Below, piece after piece: positions 1 through 14,300 of a stretch of 64,000 nt of DNA. Position 1 is the stretch's first letter. Every line of letters starts with the position of its first letter. The notes under the pieces were generated by a model. The model was given only the letters and a program-made list of their open reading frames with translations, was not told where the DNA came from and did no database searches. This DNA is from Scylla paramamosain (Eukaryota; Arthropoda; Malacostraca; Decapoda; Portunidae): contig NC_087183.1 in the NCBI RefSeq assembly GCF_035594125.1, positions 13,132,368-13,196,367 on the forward strand. Direction: 5' to 3'. The translations under genes and the position numbers were made by a program.

Positions 1-97
1 GTTACGTATTAGTCTACTTGAATATACGATAACTATCAAAAAGTACGATGTTTAGAGCACACCTTCGCATGATGTTGCTGTCGTGTTCAAATTAGCT

Positions 98-101
<4 letters not shown>

Positions 102-160
<59 letters not shown>
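102..160. repeat. (CT)n microsatellite
   Basis: Perfect CT dinucleotide tract of about 29 units. The serine/leucine reading frame across it is a translation of the repeat. Confidence 0.97.
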
Positions 161-164
<4 letters not shown>

Positions 165-576
165 CATCTGTTTACTTAACGGTACGATTATCACCACAAA
201 GTACGAGGTTTACAACATACCATTGCGTTATATCGCTTATTAGTCAACTGTCGTATTCAGATTAGCGCTTCCCACCAGAGAGCGTTTCAGTAATCAGCTT
301 GTGCCATCAGCCTCCACCCACCCACCACCATTGCAGTGAAAAATCATCTACTTCCACTAGTAATCGAGGTCTCCGTTGTTGCCTCCTCTCCGCTTCTTCC
401 TTTACTACCCATTATCTTACTTATTATATTATGGCGCGTTAAAGCTGCGCCTTCAGGCCTCCGCGTAATCAGGTTTTGTCAGACCAACGCCTCTCGATTC
501 TCCGTCTAACTAGACTCCAGAAGAGTAAAGATACTCCCTCTCTTTCTCTCTCTTTCTTTTCCATACTTAAAAATCA

Positions 577-580
<4 letters not shown>
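161..580. other. unique non-coding stretch
   Basis: Mixed-composition sequence with a pyrimidine-rich patch near 530-560. I see no gene, RNA or transposon here. Confidence 0.6.

Positions 581-658
<78 letters not shown>
581..658. repeat. (CT)n microsatellite
   Basis: Perfect CT tract of about 39 units, followed at once by A-rich sequence. Confidence 0.97.
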
Positions 659-660
<2 letters not shown>

Positions 661-769
661 AAAAACTTAAAAGTAAAAACATTCTTCTAATTGATATCCA
701 AATATCTATAAAGACTCTTTCTCCTCGCCACCAAATCCTGAAATACACCAAATCCTCTCTTTAATCCAA

Positions 770-1090
770 AAACTAAAAAATAAAAAAAAATCTTTTCCTC
801 CCTGAAACTGTCCAAGTCCTCGAATTCTCATACCCCACAATAAAAAAAAAAAAAAAAAAAACATGCCCCTTTCAAACTTTTAAAATATTCCTCTACTCAC
901 CCCCCCCCAAAAAAAAAGTAAAGAAAAGTCCATTCCTGAAAAAAATACAAAAATACTCCGCAAAAAAAAAAAATAAATAAATAAATAAAAGTGAAAATAA
1001 AAATGCTTCCCCTAAAAAAAATAAATAAAAAGTCCCTCCGCACCCCCCAAAATAAAACAAAATAAATAAACTAATAAAAAAAAAAGGACT
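770..1090. repeat. A-rich low-complexity region
   Basis: The plus strand is dominated by A-runs, including about 20 consecutive A at 841-860 and an (AAAT)n run near 970-990, broken by C-runs. It could include decayed retroposon tails, but no element body can be recognised next to it. Confidence 0.85.

Positions 1091-2156
<1,066 letters not shown>

Positions 2157-2230
<74 letters not shown>
2157..2230. repeat. (GT)n microsatellite
   Basis: Perfect GT tract of 37 units. Confidence 0.98.
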
Positions 2231-2232
<2 letters not shown>

Positions 2233-2662
2233 TTTCTACCTGCCACCTACCATTAAAGGTTGATTTATTAATGACAGATGAACTTTCCTATCTATCTGGA
2301 TACACGAACCACAAGAGCCAGCACATGGACAAAGAAAACATGAAATACGTAAACATACACACACACACGAGGAAAACACACCTTTATATAGAGACAAAAC
2401 AAGACTTACATTCCCTCAGTACTTGACCAGCAAGAGCGCTTTCCGGAACACTTGCCTAATTACCTCGCCCTCTCCAGACCTTCCTTTCGCCACACCTGTA
2501 CATTAATCATATAACAAGTGACATAAGGTGTGAGAGCTCGTAACCCACGCGCTCTCTATTCACCTGCTCTACCGCGTCACTAAATTGGTTACCTGTGCGT
2601 TGAATACCCTCCCTTGTGAATACCTGGAAGATGATTAGAGAGCTTCAGGTGGCAAGTGAAAT
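2231..2662. other. unique non-coding stretch
   Basis: Mixed sequence between the GT tract and the CCTAA-rich array. No gene or RNA is seen. Confidence 0.55.
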
Positions 2663-2755
2663 GCCACATATGAGAGGGTTATTGAAATGCTGCTCCGTAA
2701 ACCTAACCTTGCCACATATGAGAGGGTTATTGAAATGCTGCTCCGTAAACCTAAC
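2663..2755. repeat. 48-bp tandem duplication
   Basis: Two head-to-tail copies with period 48, starting at 2663 and 2711, each beginning GCCACATATGAGAGGG and ending in CCTAAC. They match over the first 45 bases, so the duplication is recent. It forms the left edge of the CCTAA-rich array. Confidence 0.95.
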
Positions 2756-3490
2756 TTAATCTACCGTGATCTGACCTAGCGCAACGTTACCTTAACCTTC
2801 CTTTGCCTAACCTAACCTGACCTTCCCTTCCCTTAAATTGTTTGCCTTACTTTACTAAACCTAAACCTACGTTACTTAATCTTATCTTACATTGTATTAA
2901 GTTATGTTACCTATTCTAACATAACCATACTTTATATTACTTTCCGTTTTCTTTCCTCAATGTACTTTAGTTTACATTAATTGACCATAGATAGCACTGC
3001 CTTGCATAACGTTACCTTATACCTTACATGATGCTGCCTTTTGTTACCTAATCTAACCTATCCTGCCACAGAAACCTTACACACACGACAGAGATTACTC
3101 CAGCCGTGCTTCAAGGAGACATGCACCTTAACTACCTTAGCTACCTTAACTTAGCTTACATAATGGTACCCAATCTTGCCTAACCTATCTGCCCATTACA
3201 AACGACAGATTACTCTAACGGTACTTTCGAGGAAACACGCACGGAAACATAGATAAACCTTTTATCTTATCTTACCTAACCTAACCTATCCTGCCAGAGA
3301 AACGCAAGGACCCGCGTTTTCAGGGAGACATGCATGGATACAAAGTTACCTTTCCTTACCTTACATAATGTTACCGTATCTTACCTAACCTAACTTATCC
3401 TGCCACAGAAATCCTACACACTCGACAGGGCTTACGTTACTCCAGCGGCGCTTTCAAGGAGGCATGCAGGGAGACACGGCTACCTTTCAT
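2756..3490. repeat. degenerate CCTAA-rich minisatellite, ~100-150 bp unit
   Basis: From about 2996 the same landmarks recur in order: TTACATAATGTTACC, then CCTAACCTAACCTATCCTGCC, then a CACGACAGAG-like stretch, GATTACTCCAGC, and GCTTTCAAGGAGACATGCA. Four degenerate copies begin near 2996, 3148, 3262 (short, middle missing) and 3356. The left part (2756-2995) holds many diverged CCTAAC and TTACCT words. CCTAA is the arthropod telomere pentamer on the C-rich strand, but here it is embedded in a longer unit, so this is an interstitial minisatellite and not a telomere. Confidence 0.8.
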
Positions 3491-3691
3491 GGCTAAGTGC
3501 TTTATCCCCTCTCACGCAGTGGCCACACTTCTTGCCACCCCGCCCACCCACACAGACCCTCCATCCCTGTGCCTCCCTTCCTTGCACCCCCAGGAGCCGT
3601 GAAGAATGCCCCGCGTGCCCTCCACGACCCATGCTCCGCCGCCCTCCACTTTACCCTTCCATCACGTCACGTCCTTTGCTCTCAGTTTAGG

Positions 3692-4842
<1,151 letters not shown>

Positions 4843-4861
4843 AGTGATAAGGAGCAAGAAT

Positions 4862-4928
4862 GTACAAGTAGTGGTGGTGCCAGTGCTGGTAGTAGTAGTG
4901 GTAGTGGTAGTGGTGGTGGTGGTGGTGG
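4862..4928. repeat. (GTG/GTA)n trinucleotide tract
   Basis: Imperfect GTGGTA and GTGGTG triplets just after the giant GT tract, perhaps derived from it by point changes. Confidence 0.9.
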
Positions 4929-5037
4929 AGCGTGGGCAACATGCGTGCAGACATAGATACAAAAACACACAGGAAGAAACGAAAGACACGCAAGAGTTAT
5001 CACATTTGCTAATGTAAAAACCTCGCACGTACACTCA

Positions 5038-5044
<7 letters not shown>

Positions 5045-5090
<46 letters not shown>
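5045..5090. repeat. (CA)n microsatellite
   Basis: Perfect CA tract of about 23 units, in inverted orientation to the GT tract 205 bp upstream, so the two can base-pair. Confidence 0.97.
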
Positions 5091-5092
<2 letters not shown>

Positions 5093-5125
5093 CGCGCCTC
5101 AGGCATGACAAAAAAAATCTAAAAA

Positions 5126-5231
<106 letters not shown>

Positions 5232-5294
5232 TGCCAATAACGGCACACTAAGAGATACACCACAAATATTCCAGGTAACAACGCGCGTGCACGC

Positions 5295-5388
5295 AAACAC
5301 ACACACACACCCACACACATACACACACACACACATACACAGGAGGTGGATGACTGAGAACAAACACGCAAATGAGATTACCTGACTG

Positions 5389-5423
<35 letters not shown>
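5295..5423. repeat. imperfect and perfect (CA)n tracts
   Basis: An interrupted CA tract at 5295-5341 with C and T substitutions, then a perfect tract at 5391-5423. Confidence 0.93.
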
Positions 5424-5425
<2 letters not shown>

Positions 5426-6036
5426 CAACAATGAAAGCATTATACCCTAACGAGCCACGCGCCGCGCTCCATCCACACCAGGTGGGCGTACCAAAACAAA
5501 ACTTTAAATGGCTCAGTTTGGCTCCAGATAATCCCAATATTTATTCATAGAAAAAGAAAACGAGGGAGCAGCGCGAGGTGGGGGAAGTGGATTGCAATGA
5601 AAAATGCATCGTTATTTGCTCTACTTTCCCTTTTTTTCACTCTCTTTATGTTAGTGCTGTTCCGTGTTGCTATATCGATAAATACAAAAAGATAAAAGCA
5701 CGTGCGAGTAATACATGGAATTCTATACTGTATACGGGAACAAAAATGTGAATGTGTTGGATGCTTTCATTCATACATACACACAGAGGTGCGTATGGAA
5801 TAAATTCACAAAGGGATGAAACGCAGTATAAATTTATGCATCCTGACACTGGAAAAAAGAGGGAGAAAAAAAGGGGGATTATGGAAGATACAAAAAATTA
5901 AGGGAGAAAATAAAGTATGACGTCACAACTCAAGAAAGTAGAGAAAACATCAACGCAACAAAACACACGCACGCACAAACACACGGAGATTAAAGATCGT
6001 ATCCTTTGTCTTAAGAAAGTATGATAGAAAATTTTC
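5424..6036. other. unique non-coding stretch
   Basis: A-rich mixed sequence. No gene or RNA is recognised. Confidence 0.55.
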
Positions 6037-6282
<246 letters not shown>

Positions 6283-6284
6283 AG

Positions 6285-6302
6285 GTGTACAGTTTCTTCC
6301 AG
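6285..6302 (+). other. possible 18-nt microexon after a (CT)n tract
   Basis: The (CT)n tract ends TTTCAG, is followed by 18 nt (GTGTACAGTTTCTTCCAG) and then GTAATA. This gives acceptor, exon and donor order with a length divisible by three, which would encode VYSFFQ. It may be fortuitous: microsatellite ends often resemble acceptors. Confidence 0.15.
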
Positions 6303-6419
6303 GTAATAGCTGTTATGTTCCCTGATGTGGCTTATCCAATTAAATGTTGCAATACCAGCCGCGGCGCTCCTTCCAAACTATCTCCGGGTCGAATTACTTA
6401 CTTCAGCATCAACATGAGG

Positions 6420-6423
<4 letters not shown>

Positions 6424-6485
<62 letters not shown>
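6424..6485. repeat. (CT)n microsatellite
   Basis: Perfect CT tract of about 30 units, followed by TTC and TTA triplet runs to about 6520. Confidence 0.97.
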
Positions 6486-6487
<2 letters not shown>

Positions 6488-7127
6488 CTTCTTCTTCTTA
6501 TTATTATTATTACTATTATTTCCTTTAGTACTTTACTATTACAACTTTCACCTCCCCTTTCAGTTCAGCTTTTAAAACCGTTCATCTTCTTCCTGCTGCT
6601 ATTGTTTTATTGGTTTCCTTGCACTAAAAATTCAAACTCCACCACCTTCCTGTATCTGTTTCCATCACGCCGCGAGATGCAGGGAGGGAGGACACGCATA
6701 CATCGTCCCCCTTCAAGTTGTATTTGACCGACAAACTTTTGAAAACTTTTGGAAGACTGACAAACTTTACCCGATGTCAGATGGAAGGGAAAAGAGAGGA
6801 AATGTTTACCTTTATTCCTTTTTCCTGTTTGATTCCCGGCGTCTTCAAGGTTCTATTAAACTTTTCCTATACTTTCCTACCATTCGTGTTCTTTCTTAGC
6901 CTTCCATCTTGGCTTCCTGACCGCCTGCTTCTTCCTCTTCTCCCATCGTGTTTTCCTTCCGTGGCAAAACACCCGTATGGAATTTCACGCGTGGTTTTGT
7001 TGCCCAGTGGAAATATATCCGAATTAAAACTTTTATTAATCTGTTTTCCTTTCAAAGGGGGATAAGATAGTCAACTTGCGATTTTCTTCCGTGTTTTCCC
7101 CTTTTTTTTATACCCTTCCAGAGTTCG
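6486..7127. other. pyrimidine-leaning non-coding stretch
   Basis: A 115-codon open frame exists at 6718-7065, but its hydrophobic, leucine/phenylalanine-rich content follows the pyrimidine-rich composition and matches no family I know. Confidence 0.5.
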
Positions 7128-7155
7128 TTTTTTTTTTTTTTTTTTTTTTTTTTTT
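7128..7155. repeat. poly(T) run of 28
   Basis: Uninterrupted T homopolymer. It could be a reverse-strand poly(A) tail of a retroposon, but no element is recognisable to its left. Confidence 0.95.
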
Positions 7156-7474
7156 CGTACCGGAGTAAAATTAAAGAACAAATAAAACGCAGCAGGATTT
7201 GATGATGTGCTGAAGTGAAGTGAGTTAGAGAAAGAGTCGGGTGTTCGAGATGTTATTGTGTCCAGTTTTGTCTCTATCGTGTGTAGCGACTCTCCATCTT
7301 CCTCCCTCCCTCCATTCATCATCTCCGCCTCTCTCATTTTTCGTGACGCCTTTCCTCCTGCCCCTCTCCCATTTCTCCAGGACCTCTCGTTAGCACATCC
7401 TTCTTCCCTCTCAATACTCTATCTACCTGCCATCTTTCTCTCCTGCATGTCTATCTATTTGTCTATTACTGTCC

Positions 7475-7476
<2 letters not shown>

Positions 7477-7546
<70 letters not shown>
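7477..7546. repeat. (CT)n microsatellite
   Basis: Perfect CT tract of about 35 units inside a wider pyrimidine-rich stretch (7270-7546). Confidence 0.97.

Positions 7547-9165
<1,619 letters not shown>

Positions 9166-9221
<56 letters not shown>
9166..9221. repeat. (CT)n microsatellite
   Basis: Perfect CT tract of about 28 units. Confidence 0.97.
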
Positions 9222-9224
<3 letters not shown>

Positions 9225-9329
9225 GATGTATGCTTGTCTATAAATATATTCTGTTTTATGGAGACTAATGAATTAATGGTGGCGTAACGAAATGTACCTC
9301 TTTTTGTGTGCTACATAAAATTAAACAGC

Positions 9330-9367
9330 TACTACTACGACTACTACTACTGCTACTACTACTACTA
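9330..9367. repeat. (ACT)n trinucleotide tract
   Basis: ACT triplets with one G substitution. Confidence 0.93.
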
Positions 9368-9778
9368 TGCATTACTGTAACTACATACTGATAATGATAA
9401 TAATAACATTTCTCTCTTATTCTTCCTTTTTCTGGTGCTACCAATGCCACCACATCACCACTATCACCACCATTCAACAATCACAAGTGTAGAAGCGTAC
9501 ATAATTAAAACTGCAAATGTTGGCGCTTATCTCGTTACAAAATAAATGGCTTTGACTTTTTAAAATTTTCTCTCTCTCGTAGCCGACGCGCAACACAAAA
9601 CACAGTGACAGTAATACGTATTTCCAGACGAGGCGAGATGGATGCATTTCATTAACGTGCATTTGTTAATTACTGGAGTGTGTCTGGGGAAGAGCGCGGC
9701 ATAGCGGTACTTTTCCCACACGCGATCTGCAAAACTGACAGGTTATTATTGCACACTAAGTAAGAAAATAAGTAAGAA

Positions 9779-10570
9779 GTCATCCGGACATCATCTCATT
9801 TACGCTGCCCTGTTACGGAATTCGTATAATTTTCTTCATGTCTTTTTGTCTTGTCAGTATTAACATGCCTGGAGAGCCATCCAGATATTACCTCGTTTGC
9901 ACTGCATTGTTATGGAATTCCTCTTGTTTTCCTTATGTGTTTTTGTCTTGTCACTATTACCTTGCTTTCTCATGTTTCTCATGTTTGTGACGGAAGGGGG
10001 ACAGTGGTCATGTATTATTTGTTTCATCCTAAGGCGTACAGATATTCTTTTCTTCATATCTTTATATCTTCTCATTATTACCTTTTTTTTTTTTTTTTTA
10101 TTTCGTATTACTGTACTTCTGTATTTGTGACGGATGGATAAAAGTGGTTATCATTATTTCACTTAACTCTAAGACGCCCAGATATTCTTTTCCTCGTGTC
10201 TTTTTTGTCTTGTTGAAACCTTCCTTCCTCGTATTACTGTATTTCATGTCGAGTTATAAGTGACATTGAGAGAGATAATGGTGTTGCATGTCTCACCTTG
10301 AGGCGCACAAATATTTTAAACCTTCTTCCTTGTCTTAGCCACGTCCTTTTCATTATTTTACTAAGCGAAGTTGATCTTGATCTTTAAGTTCTCGTGACAA
10401 TGGTGGAGATTGCCAGGCGTTTAGATCCTCCTATCTTGCCCCTTGGCAGAAACACTAGTCGGATTATCATATTTTATTGTGACGAGATCCTCTTTCTTTA
10501 CGCATTAGTGACAGAAAGGTGAGGAAACTGTTTTATGCTGATATTTAATTCATCTTAAAATGTATACCTT
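9779..10570. repeat. degenerate tandem array, ~95-140 bp unit
   Basis: Units at 9779 and 9876 align along their length (97-bp spacing) through GTCATCCGGACAT versus GCCATCCAGATAT, TTACGGAATTC versus TTATGGAATTC, and a shared CTTTTTGTCTTGTCA-type core. Longer copies follow with GGCGTACAGATATTC (10034), GACGCCCAGATATTC (10173) and GGCGCACAAATATT (10302), each preceded by a TTTGTGACGGA-like leader, with spacing near 140 and 129 bp. A T17 run interrupts one copy. The array has no coding sense and is an old minisatellite. Confidence 0.75.
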
Positions 10571-10725
10571 TCTTGCCCCTAATGCTATCCTCCCCCACCC
10601 CGCCCCGCTCTCCCCTCCCATTCCCTCTCTGTACTAGTAAAGAAAGGATTAATAATATCTGTCAAATTACTACCTACATTTCTTCCTTCACTTCGATAAT
10701 TACCAAGGACAGATACCATCCATCA

Positions 10726-10757
<32 letters not shown>

Positions 10758-11318
10758 TACCACCGAGGCAAGGGAATGAAGCACTGTGCAACGTATACAA
10801 ACACACACGCACACAAACAAAAACCTACTTGCTCATTTTTTATTCAATTTTGCTTTGACTAACGCCTCGCTTCGGAGCCTCGGAATTATTCATAGCGATA
10901 ATGGACTGTTGTTGTGTTTCCCGTCGCTCTTGTATGTGATGTTTTGTTTGGTTTGATGTAACTTCATCGTTTTCACTTGCACGCGTCCAGCAGCTGTCTT
11001 CCCCGCGCTGCACCACAACGTCAAGGTATCAAAACGGTGTGTTTATATATTTTTACATTACAATTTATCACCGGGAGAGCATGAACACCTGGCTACTTTT
11101 TTTCCCTTTTTTTTCCCCATGCTGGTAATTAAGCCCCCGGTATTTGTCTCACCTGACGTGTAAAATAATCAGCAATAAATTTCGCAGTCCGTGTATCTGT
11201 GCTATTCACTACTTTTTTTTTTTACTTGCAGTTTTGTTAATGTGCGTTTTAACACATACATTTGCACCATGAGTTCGTGACAGACGCATCTTTCTCTTGT
11301 ACCATTATGAATACCTCC
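10571..11318. other. non-coding stretch with small (CA)n tract
   Basis: Contains a CA tract at 10728-10755 and T-runs near 11098 and 11213. Nothing else is recognised. Confidence 0.55.
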
Positions 11319-11415
11319 TCCTCCTCTTCCCCCTGCTTCTGCTTCTGCTCCTTCTCCTCCTCCTCCTCCTCCTCCTCTTCCTCCTCCTCCTAGTCCTCCT
11401 GCTCCTGCTCCTGTT
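11319..11415. repeat. (CTC/CTG)n tract
   Basis: Imperfect CTCCTG and CTCCTC triplets directly abutting the LINE fragment, perhaps marking the break point of the truncated element. Confidence 0.92.
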
Positions 11416-11418
11416 CCT

Positions 11419-11844
11419 GCTAATGTTATTGGGATATTTCTTTATTTAAGCAAAGCTTTCGACTCACTTAAGCGTAACATTTTGCTTAATAAACTTGGAA
11501 ATATTGGAATAAGAGGGGTAGTCCATAACTTGTTTTCCAATTACTTGGCAGACAGAACACTGGCAGTTTACTTGTAATGGTAATCAATCAACACTGAAAA
11601 ATATTGACAGGGGAGTATCTCAAGGATCTATTTTGGGACTTTTTTATTGGGGGGCGGTTTATGTTAATGACATTTCAAATGCAAGTAATGAATTCAACTA
11701 TGCATTGTTTGCAGATGACACAAATCTCCTCGTGGCACACAAAACACTAAATCAGTTACATATAAAAGTAAACAGTGAACTGGAAAAATAGTATCAAGAT
11801 GGGTTTTAGCAAATGATTTAAACACAAAAAAGTTATTTGCACAA
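11419..11844 (+). pseudogene. decayed LINE reverse transcriptase fragment (jockey/CR1-like)
   Basis: This is the only recognisable protein-coding fossil in the window. Three consecutive pieces read as the central reverse transcriptase domain of a non-LTR retrotransposon, which in life would copy element RNA into DNA at a nicked target. Piece one (11419-11574) carries motif A as LYLSKAFDSL followed by an LNKLGNIGIRG-type stretch and ends at a stop. Piece two (11573-11788, shifted frame) carries motif B as RGVSQGSILG and motif C as LFADDTNLL. Piece three (11791-11844, shifted back) reads SRWVLANDLNTKK, the usual sequence after the catalytic core. The first catalytic aspartate of motif A (F-L-D-L-S-K-A-F-D in the family) is a tyrosine at codon 11443-11445, and after motif B the usual proline-leucine segment is altered. 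No endonuclease domain remains upstream, where a CTC/CTG repeat begins at once. The fragment cannot be functional. The clade cannot be fixed from this short piece. Confidence 0.93.
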
Positions 11845-12150
11845 TAAACAAATTCAAAACTAGGGAAAAATTGATGTATTCTTACAGTTAGTAGACTAAT
11901 TAATCATATCAAGAAAACTGTGACCAACGTGATATCCTTAGTATATAACCTATACTGATAAGGAATATTTAGGGTAAGTTATTGCCGCTCTCGCTATACT
12001 TTTACATTTATATGTTATTTTCTGTCCGCTAGGGAGAATATGCTCAGTGGACTAATGCCACAAATTAATGTTTCATGCAAACTTTAAGAATTATGTTATC
12101 TTTTGTCAGCAAACTCAATCAATCAGTTAATCAATCAATCATTCATCAGT
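11845..12150 (+). mobile_element. possible 3' remainder of the LINE with TCAA-type tail
   Basis: AT-rich sequence continuing from the reverse transcriptase fossil and ending in CAATCAATCAGTTAATCAAT-like tetranucleotides at 12113-12143. Many LINEs end in short tandem repeats, so this may be the tail. I cannot identify protein motifs in it. Confidence 0.35.
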
Positions 12151-12231
12151 CCTCCTCCTTCTCCTCCTAAAACGAAATACAAGTAACACAGAACTCTAAC
12201 AACAGCTATGCAAAAAATAAAAAAAAAGTTA

Positions 12232-12373
12232 AGAAAAAGGAAGTTAAAAACAAAACGATAATTAACAAAGAGAAAACTGAAGGCAAGAAAAAAAATATTC
12301 ATAGAAAAAGGAAGTTAAAAACAAAACGATAATTAACAAAGAGAAAATTGAAGGCAAGGAAAAAAATATTCAT
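12232..12373. repeat. 71-bp tandem duplication
   Basis: Two adjacent copies, 12232-12302 and 12303-12373, each beginning AGAAAAAGGAAGTTAAAAAC and ending AATATTCAT. I see two substitutions between them (a C/T and an A/G), so the event is recent compared with the degenerate arrays nearby. Confidence 0.96.
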
Positions 12374-12468
12374 TAGATAAATTCCGTGAAAGGTATGCAT
12401 AACAAAGGAGGAGGAGAAAAGGGAGAAGAAAGAAACAATGCAATAATTATTAAACAAGGCGGCAAATG

Positions 12469-12471
<3 letters not shown>

Positions 12472-12548
<77 letters not shown>
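12472..12548. repeat. (GA)n microsatellite
   Basis: Perfect GA tract of about 38 units. Confidence 0.97.
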
Positions 12549-12553
<5 letters not shown>

Positions 12554-12779
12554 GAGAAGGTACAAAGGGAGGTACGGAACAAAGGAACGGACTAAAGGCA
12601 GCGGAAAACAATAACACAATAATATTCTAACAACATACGACTGAGCGGTACTCATTTGCCTTTGAATTTACTGAGTGTTTGAGCAGCACGCTACCATGGC
12701 GGGAGGGAGGGAGAGAGGGTGAGTGGCAGAGCGAGGGAGGAAAAGAGAGGAACGTATTGTAACAAGTAGGAATGTCTCT

Positions 12780-13500
12780 TGTTTTAGTTGCAAATTTTTG
12801 TCGACGAGAATGTAGTGAGGGTTATAGTGATATTTGAAGAGTGTGGTGATGATGATGTAGGAAAAGTATGGAGGTGGTGTTTCTCATTACTCCTTTGTTT
12901 CAGTTCTGCAGATAATGTTTAGACTAGAGACTCAGGGCTATAGTGAATTCAGTGTTTTATCAAAGAGACAAGTAAACAATGGTGATGTTAGTGACGTAGA
13001 ACGAGTATGGCAGAGTTGTTCCCTCATCACTCCTTTGTTTTAGTTCTGTAGGCAGTTTTTAGATTAAAGTGACTGAGGGTTATAGTGAGAATAGTGTCTT
13101 ACCAGAAAGTCGAGGAAGAAAAGGTAATAGTAGTGATGTAGGAAAAGTATGGCAGAGAAGCTTCCTCATCACTGTTTTTGTCCTGTAGATTATCTTTTAA
13201 TAAGGATGACTCATTGTTATAGTGAACAGTGTTTTGTCAGTGAGTCGAGGAAGATATGGTGTTAATAGTAATGTGGTCTTACTTCCTTGTTCCACTTGTG
13301 CAGATTACTTCTAGACAACGATGACTCAGGGTTCCAGTGAAAACAGTGTAATGTCAAGGCAGGGAGGTACTGATGATGATGACAGTGATAAAGGAACAGT
13401 ATGACAATATTCTAAAAAGGTAACACCATCATATCACCCTCTTATCCCTCACAATGATATGTCACAACGAAACAGTAATGGTGATGATGGTGATGTGAGA
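12780..13500. repeat. degenerate tandem array, ~139 bp unit
   Basis: Recurring landmarks in fixed order: GTGATGTAGGAAAAGTATGG (best at 12853, 12992 and 13134), then CTCATCACTCCTTTGTTT, TAGTTCTGCAGAT (12903, 13042, 13180, 13292), GACTCAGGGTTATAGTGA and CAGTGTTTTATCA. Spacings are about 139, 138 and 112 bp. About five copies are visible, the outer ones more decayed. There is no open frame through the units. Confidence 0.8.
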
Positions 13501-13596
13501 CGACTATGACAGTGCCCTCTGCTAACACCATCACATCATCCTCTTGCTTCACTCGCCAACACTCTCACCCTCTCCCTCGCTCCGCCCACTTCCCAG

Positions 13597-13770
13597 GCTA
13601 TCCAAACACAGGCTCAAGTCCCGCGTCAAAACGTTTAGAGAAGGTACAGAGGACAGAAAAAAATACCCGGAGCGTCAGAGGAGGGAGGGATGCTAAACTG
13701 GAGAGCCACAAACACACACGCACACCAACACAGACTCACACAGGGACCGACAAAGTATCAGGAGCAGCAG
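13597..13770 (+). other. candidate internal exon, unknown product
   Basis: A long pyrimidine tract (13560-13594) ends TTCCCAG. The following 174 bases are open in one frame only and end GCAGCAG|GTAAGG, a strong splice donor. The exon would enter and leave in phase 1 (174 is 58 x 3), so it could be skipped without a frameshift. The predicted peptide begins GYPNTGSSPASKR and is rich in lysine, arginine and threonine; its second half (HKHTRTPTQTHTG) overlaps CA-rich DNA. I recognise no domain, and the low-complexity half weakens the case. It lies just right of the 139-bp array. It could equally be a chance pseudo-exon. Confidence 0.25.
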
Positions 13771-13924
13771 GTAAGGGTTTCATATATTTCTGGGAAAATC
13801 TGGGACGAGGTTTTGCAGCATATATATTAACGTGTGGTCAGTGAAAGGCGTTATATTGCTGCTTTGAAGGGATGTCTCACCCTCACTCCCTTTCAGAGCC
13901 ACGGACGGCTGAACCTCATATAAC

Positions 13925-14300
13925 AAGGTCAAAGACAGTAGTGGAAAAAATATGTAATCAAACGTACCTATCAAGAGAAATGTGGAATATACGTGTATAA
14001 AAAATGCAGCCAAAATGAAGCCTGCCATTGATGTACTAAGGGAAAATAAATGGAAAGGTGCTGGTAAATGTGAAAGGTTGAAGTTTCAGGCAAGAATATT
14101 TGTAATCATTGGGGGAATTAAAACAGAAATGTGAAATAGACCTGAGTGAAAAATTAAGTCAAAGGGAAGAGTGGAAATTATGTACTGTCAAAGAGAAATT
14201 AACGGAAATATATTCACATATAATTTGAGGTTGAAGTAAGGTAGAAAATGTGTAGTCATGGGAAAATAACAGAGAAACATGCAATGAATGTTACAGATAT
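13925..14300. repeat. degenerate tandem array, ~75/150 bp unit
   Basis: AAGGTTGAAG-like starts lie at 13925, 14074 and 14227 (about 150 bp apart), and sub-repeats of the form GTGGAAAATATGTAATCA recur at 13941, 14091, 14170 and 14240. Strongly diverged. Confidence 0.6.

Noticed and set aside
2756..3490. Chromosome-end telomere
   Set aside because: CCTAA words are scattered in a longer diverged unit in the window interior, with no terminal homogeneous run.
7128..7155. Poly(T) run as a reverse-oriented SINE or LINE tail
   Set aside because: No retroposon body, promoter boxes or target-site duplication could be recognised beside it.
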